This document shows, piece after piece, positions 59,501 through 64,000 of a stretch of DNA of 64,000 bases; position 1 is the stretch's first letter; each line of letters begins with the position of its first letter. The stretch is from Cyathus striatus (Eukaryota; Basidiomycota; Agaricomycetes; Agaricales; Nidulariaceae). Made by a program: the position numbers and the translations under genes. Location: contig JAOVFP010000008.1 of NCBI GenBank assembly GCA_025738555.1, positions 1,178,001 to 1,242,000 of the forward strand, written 5' to 3'. The notes under the pieces were generated by a model. It searched no databases, was not told where the DNA came from, and was given only the letters and a program-made list of their open reading frames with translations.

Positions 59501-60084
59501 TTGAAACTATATTTTTTACTACCTTTCTCAAACCTTCTGTCCTGGATGGCTAGGAATCTGCACTTCTAGAATATAGGTATCTTGATTTGTGTTTCTTTGT
59601 GCATGCAAGGCCACCATGCCAGTAAGTTCTTCCATTCCCTTTACTGTATCTGCATTTTCACTCATATTCTTGCTTCCTTGCTGTCTGACCCTCTTGCCCT
59701 TGTACTCATGCTCATCCTCTCATCCTCTTGCCCCTCATGCTTATACTCATCATCTCACCCTTTTGCCATTGTGCTTGTGCTCATCCTCCTACTCCCTTGC
59801 CCTCTTGCTGTTCTTCTCACTTGTTCCCTTCCTCTCTGACTCTCACCTTTGTGCCTGTCCTCTTTCTTGTCCTTTCCCTCTCTTGTCCTTGTACCCATCC
59901 TCATGCTCATGCTCATGCTCATCCTCTCACTCTTGCACTTATCTTCTTACACTCTCTTGTCCTCATACTCATTCCCCAATTGCCCTCAAGCTTGAGCTCT
60001 CATTCTACCCTTGCCCTCTTGTGCTCACACTCTTCCTCTTGTTCTCTTTCCCTTACCCTAATTACTTTCTTTCTTATTACTTTA
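56561..60084. other. Stretch without a confident gene
   Basis: Mostly CG-poor. 57231-57800 and 58388-58580 have short open frames without recognised motifs. 59640-60080 is CT-rich low complexity (repeated CTCATGCTCATCCTCTC-like words) giving Ser/Leu/Pro/Cys-rich frames. ATTCCCACTACCTTAAAAGG at 58727 recurs as ATTCCCACTACCTTTAGG at 60688. Confidence 0.4.
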
Positions 60085-60459
60085 CTAAGCACTTCATACT
60101 AAAGGATCCACACATCTTCACCACACAATCCACTCATCAACAGGTTCCACACCCTGTCTCATTGCCTCCAGGCTTCTTTGATCCTAATATCCAGCCTGAC
60201 TTTGATCATGAAGACATCCAGCTTTACAAAAATAAACTGGTTCACCTGCCTTACTATGACCAAAACAATCACATTCATTCTTCTCAAATTTTGGCTACCT
60301 TGCTCCCTGGTACTCTTGTCATGATTGAATCCTCTATAGTGTTATGGACAGTTGGTACTAACAAAAAGGTATTGTGAAATCAATCTTCTCAATGTTTTCC
60401 AATAATAATATCCACAGGTGTTCCAACTGCAAATCAAGTCTTTGCATATCATTGCTTAG
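60085..60459 (+). CDS. Two-exon fragment of an uncharacterised Agaricomycete protein family
   Basis: The first block reads VSLPPGFFDPNIQPDFDHED (about 60159-60218), QLYKNKLVHLPYYDQNN, and LATLLPGTLVMIESSIVLWT (about 60292-60351), to NKK at 60368. An intron 60369-60417 (49 nt, GTATTG...CCACAG) joins phase 0 to VFQLQIKSLHIIA and a stop at 60457-60459. The LxPGTLV...KVxQL pattern is familiar from unnamed mushroom proteins with no known function. The frame is open further upstream (from 59589), but that part is CT-rich low complexity, so I place no start codon. Confidence 0.5.
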
Positions 60460-60543
60460 ATTGCTTACCACTGCCAATATTTCTTACTTTAAATGTTTGT
60501 CTTGAATAACCAAAAAAAATATCATTACTTTATTCTGTTTATT

Positions 60544-62015
60544 CTCACTTATTGTGTATGCTATGTCTTATTCTCAAACATTCTAGTCTTAAATTTACTT
60601 TGAGGACAAAGGTATACATTCCACCACAAACTGTTTGTGTGTGCTTTACATTAGCAGCAGATCCAAACAAATCTACAGACTCCATAATTCCCACTACCTT
60701 TAGGTAGTAGGGTTTACATGGTCTTTTTGAAAACATGTTTTGCAGGTCAATCACTCGGCATTGCACTGGATCAAAACCCACCTAGTATGGTAAAAAGTTT
60801 GCTTGTGTTTGAACCTGTTCTCTAGGTGTCTCTCTTTCCTGGCCTCTGTCTCTATCTGTAAACTACCTCTTGCATCTACAATACATTGTTTCTTAATGTT
60901 AGTTACACAATAGTGGACAGTTTCCTGTCTTACGTGATTTTGGTACTTTCTTTGTTGACTTCTCATACTAAATATTGGGTTTCTCAAGTGAAGGTCTTCT
61001 GCTGTGCTCACATGTTCAAGTGTTTGCAGATACTGACTGTTACTGTTTGTAGAGTATGAAAAGCTTGATTTGAAGGCTATCACTGTTGATTTTAATGTAA
61101 TAGCTTCAACTCACTGCACATTTCTTCCCTTTTAGTTTCTGGCACCAAGCAATACTATGAGAACAAGATTTTCATCAAGGGCCATACAATGCTGCCTGAG
61201 AGGTGAAATGATGTTTCTCTGAGAAAGACATAACCACATTCACAATGAGAGGGGGGTTCAGTTTGCAGCATCCAGTGCCTGCTATAGGGTTGTAGTATTC
61301 TTGACTACCATAGAGTGTACCTGGAGTTGTGCATCTCATAGCTCATTGTACTGTCCAGTAATGGTTGGAGGGGGGGTCATGAGGGGGAGTTTGACATCTG
61401 TTTGATGTCTGTTCTATTTTTGTGAAATACAGAGCAAAAATCGTTAGATTTTTACAGTAGACAATTGGTAGACCAGGTTTAAAGTAGTGCTTGCAAACAA
61501 ATAAAAAGTCACTGCAGCAATTACTTCCAATGCCAAAAAATCAGAAGGTAGTGGGCCCTGCTGCTTGCCAGCCTTACTTCACTTATTTGATTGAGTACAT
61601 CAGCATAAGTTCATATTTGCACTTGTTTACATCACATTTATTTCAATGCACTATGTCTTACCTATACTATAACTCTTTATTCTCAAACTGTCTGGTCTCA
61701 AATTTACTTTGAATACAAAACTATACATTCTACCAACAAGTACTTATAACTGTTTTAGCTTAGCAGTAGATCCAAACAAATCTACAGACTCCATAGTGTG
61801 CTTGTGCACATTAGCATTAGCTCATATTTACACTTGTTTACATCACATTTCATTTGGATCCACTATGTCTTACCTATACTATAACTCTTTATTATCAAAC
61901 TGTCTGGTCTCAAATTTATTTTGAATACAAACCTATACATTCTGCCAACAAGTATTTGTATCTGTTTTAGCTTAACAGTAGATCCAAACAATTCTACAGC
62001 TACATAGTTTCTTTG
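60544..62015. repeat. Duplicated block, tandem unit 211 bp, with a third diverged copy
   Basis: 61598-61808 and 61809-62015 are tandem copies at a 211-bp spacing (CATATTTnCACTTGTTTACA, CTATGTCTTACCTATACTAT, GTAGATCCAAACAAnTCTAC). A third, shorter copy lies at about 60544-60690 (CTATGTCTTATTCTCAAACA, GCAGATCCAAACAAATCTAC). 60700-61590 between them shows no gene. Confidence 0.65.
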
Positions 62016-62106
62016 TATGCATTAGCATGATCTCCCACAGGGCACAAACATATTCATTAAGGCTAAACTTATTCAGTCTCTTGACAAATATTCATGGTCA
62101 CCTCCA

Positions 62107-63930
62107 ATGCTGCCCACCCCAATGTTCTCCAAACCCACCCTGACAACCCTCCCACTCAAACTTGTCATCCACATTCTCACACACTGATGCACCGAATTTG
62201 TGATTTGTATTTAAATACTACTAATATATATTGTAATACTCAAATAATCATCGCAAACTACAGGCTTTAAGTTCAAGGGAGAGAAAACACAGATAATGTA
62301 TAAACTAGTATAAAGGTAGGAAACTATAGATTAAATATTCTTTCTAATATGAAATTACTCAGTTCAGATACTGTTCAGATTCGTTTCTATTCCAATTTAT
62401 TACACTCCTAGAGTGGAAGAAGCCTAAGATTTCTCCTGGGATTGCTTGCTTTTCCTCCTCATTCCTGTCCTCCTTATATATCTTCTACAAATAAAACTGT
62501 ACAGTACCTATATATGGAAAGGAAGTACTCTAGACTACTCTACATGATGACATAATGTTGTTTCCAACATATTGACCATGCGGGAGCAATAATACATGTG
62601 GAATTCCATGTGGTAGATCAAACAGCGGGATAATTTCGGAGTACAAGTACGAAGTCACATGACTTGCTCCGGGCTGCGAGTACCGCAGTAACCGGTTCGG
62701 AGATAACGGTTATAACGCCTCGCGTTTGATCACGTGACAAGAACGCGTGTAACGCATTCCCTTAGGTTTAATCAAGTACTGGGTGCTTGTACATAATCTT
62801 TTGGACTCTAGTAATTAGATAGTACACATCTTCTATTATTCCTTTAGTATATATCAAATAGATATTTCTGCTGGCAGTGCAGGACTCAACCCCAGCTCTC
62901 AGATGTCCCATTCCCTTAGTAATGTATTCAAAATAGAACACTTTGATTGGCAACTCAGGACTTGCCCCAACCCTTGTACTCATGATGTGCATTACTAATA
63001 CTGAGTTCTAATATTATATGACAAATAGAGAGATTTAACCATTAAATATTTTAAGGCATATCAACACCTACCCACATGCTCCCTCCTCCTATGCACTCTC
63101 ATATCCCACTCCTTCCAGCACACAGTCAAGAACACTCCATGTATCAAACATGTCCTCGCAAAGTACATAGCTGGTGTCGAAGACTTTCCTTCCCAAGTCC
63201 CTATATCAAAATGACTCCAGTTACTTCAAGACCCTGAACAATCATGGAACTCTTTCAACTACAAGCTCATTCGCAATATTGACATATCACATCTGTCAAT
63301 GGAGATCTACGGTCTCACCCTGGCTGCACATTTTCTCGGTAGTGGAACTTGTTGGAGTGGGACTCATGCGATTCAATACTCTGCTCTACCCCTTCATGAA
63401 GAGGATGAATTGGAGTGGAACGGGATATCTGTTGGGAAGCTCATAGGTGACTTTGGCTTGTCAATCAACGAAAACAATTTAATAGCTTTATTATGCTAGT
63501 ATGTACCCCTCTCTTGATCCCTCTTCGACTTCACAATAACTTGAATGCAACAGCAGAACAAGTACCACACGCTACCCATCAAGCCTTGACATTTACCTTG
63601 TCCACTTTCTCTCTAACCAACCACACCCACATGCCCTCAAACTTATCATCCAAGTATGCAATGTTGCAGTTGATCATGGCATGCTGAACACTACAATCAA
63701 CATAAGTGGGAAAACACTTTTCCTGTGTGTCGATTACCCTCAGTCACTCGACCACTGCTTGGTGATGCACATGTACAATTGGAAAACTGGAGCACAATTC
63801 ATATGTCCCCTCCCCTTCCTTCTTTTGATTATACAATTGATGCACACGATAAGGAAAATCACACAAGTATCAAATATTGGCGTTGTATTCCTCCAACACA
63901 ATATCTTTGTCCTTCCTAACCCTGACAGGT
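62107..63930 (+). pseudogene. Second F-box-like protein gene, split by a solo LTR
   Basis: ATG at 62107 gives MLPTPMFSKPTLTTLPLKLV then IHILTH, an F-box start. The LTR (62193-63063) interrupts; coding resumes at 63065 with HLPTCSLLLCTLISHSFQHT (63065-63124), KHVLAKYIAGVEDFPSQ and a TGA at 63212 that fits a lost CGA. It continues SWNSFNYKLIRNIDISHLSM and WSGTHAIQYSALPLHEED to about 63447, where GTGACT may be a donor. Later blocks include VDHGMLNTTINISGKTLFLC (about 63670-63729) and MHMYNWKTGAQF and NIFVLPNPDRLGLNTYYVPP, similar to the repeats after the F-box in mushroom proteins. The gene may continue past the window end. Confidence 0.65.
62193..63063 (-). mobile_element. Solo LTR, - orientation, inside the second F-box gene
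   Basis: Reverse complement of 54917-55794 with moderate divergence; it has lost the final TG on its left edge (CGAATTTG here). It retains the CG-containing block CGGTTCGGAGATAACGG (about 62693) and the CACGTGACAAG word (about 62731). The flanks share CACC, short of a clean 5-bp duplication. Confidence 0.7.
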
Positions 63931-64000
63931 TGGGCCTAAACACATACTATGTCCCACCCCCCTCCACCTCCACCTATCTTACTGACGAAAATCTCCCCCC

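Noticed and set aside
59582..60102. Leu/Ser/Cys-rich open frames
   Set aside because: CT-rich low-complexity sequence with overlapping open frames; only the part from about 60085 has real protein character.
54917..63063. The two 0.87-kb inverted repeats as TIRs of one 8-kb transposon
   Set aside because: Each copy sits inside a different F-box gene whose coding resumes on the other side, and each has LTR-like promoter and polyadenylation words, so two independent solo LTRs explain them better.

Overview
The window looks like basidiomycete (Agaricomycetes-type) nuclear DNA that is mostly transposable elements and broken genes. Reasons: very short introns (about 49-59 nt) with GTAAGT-like donors; protein families typical of mushroom-forming fungi (KDZ transposase with a CxxC cluster, DUF6589-type protein with a RecQ helicase, F-box proteins with an SPIRxLPxELLxQIF-like motif, Ser-rich single-pass membrane protein); no prokaryotic operon logic. 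Names such as E3-E6 and element B are mine. All assignments come from reading the sequence; no database search was possible.

Layout. 1-134 is the end of element copy A, an exact reverse complement of 46440-46573. 0.14-13.2 kb holds four diverged copies of a Ser/Pro-rich unrecognised gene (about 0.14-1.55, 6.05-7.43, 10.64-11.79, 12.42-13.22 kb), a multi-pass membrane protein gene (4.16-5.57 kb, +) and a signal-peptide/Ser-rich/single-TM gene (8.95-7.66 kb, -). 13.2-43.85 kb is a nested stack: a tandem array with a unit of about 215 bp is interrupted by E3 (13656-42527). The left terminal repeat of E3 is interrupted by E4 (13668-19814; RecQ helicase plus DUF6589-type gene, TIRs of about 187 bp, exact 9-bp TSD). 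The right terminal repeat of E3 is interrupted by a hAT element (22313-42499, exact 8-bp TSD), and the hAT transposase gene is itself split by a KDZ element of about 16.5 kb (about 23852-40388) whose ends are inverted arrays of a 57-bp minisatellite. Inside the KDZ element are a MITE, a solo-LTR-like repeat, a broken minus-strand gene of an uncharacterised family, and the KDZ transposase.

43.85-53.0 kb is a second cluster: an LTR-like repeat, a dispersed repeat broken by E6 (44911-46402), element B (46440-50439; three-exon minus-strand gene with a DDE-like residue pattern, no superfamily that I recognise) and E5 (50577-53001; exact 8-bp TSD). 53.9-64 kb has two F-box-like genes in opposite orientation (about 56.55-53.99 kb, -; 62.11 kb onward, +), each split by a solo LTR of about 0.87 kb lying antisense to it, with a small uncharacterised exon pair near 60.1-60.46 kb between them.

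A common thread is CpG decay. Much of 17-43 kb and 51-64 kb is almost free of CG dinucleotides, and nearly every broken reading frame has a TGA where the context fits an original CGA arginine. This fits methylation- or RIP-like CpG-to-TpG mutation that has killed most of these elements. CpG-rich patches (element B termini, E4 left half, 28.5-29.56 kb, 43.85-44.5 kb) are probably younger.
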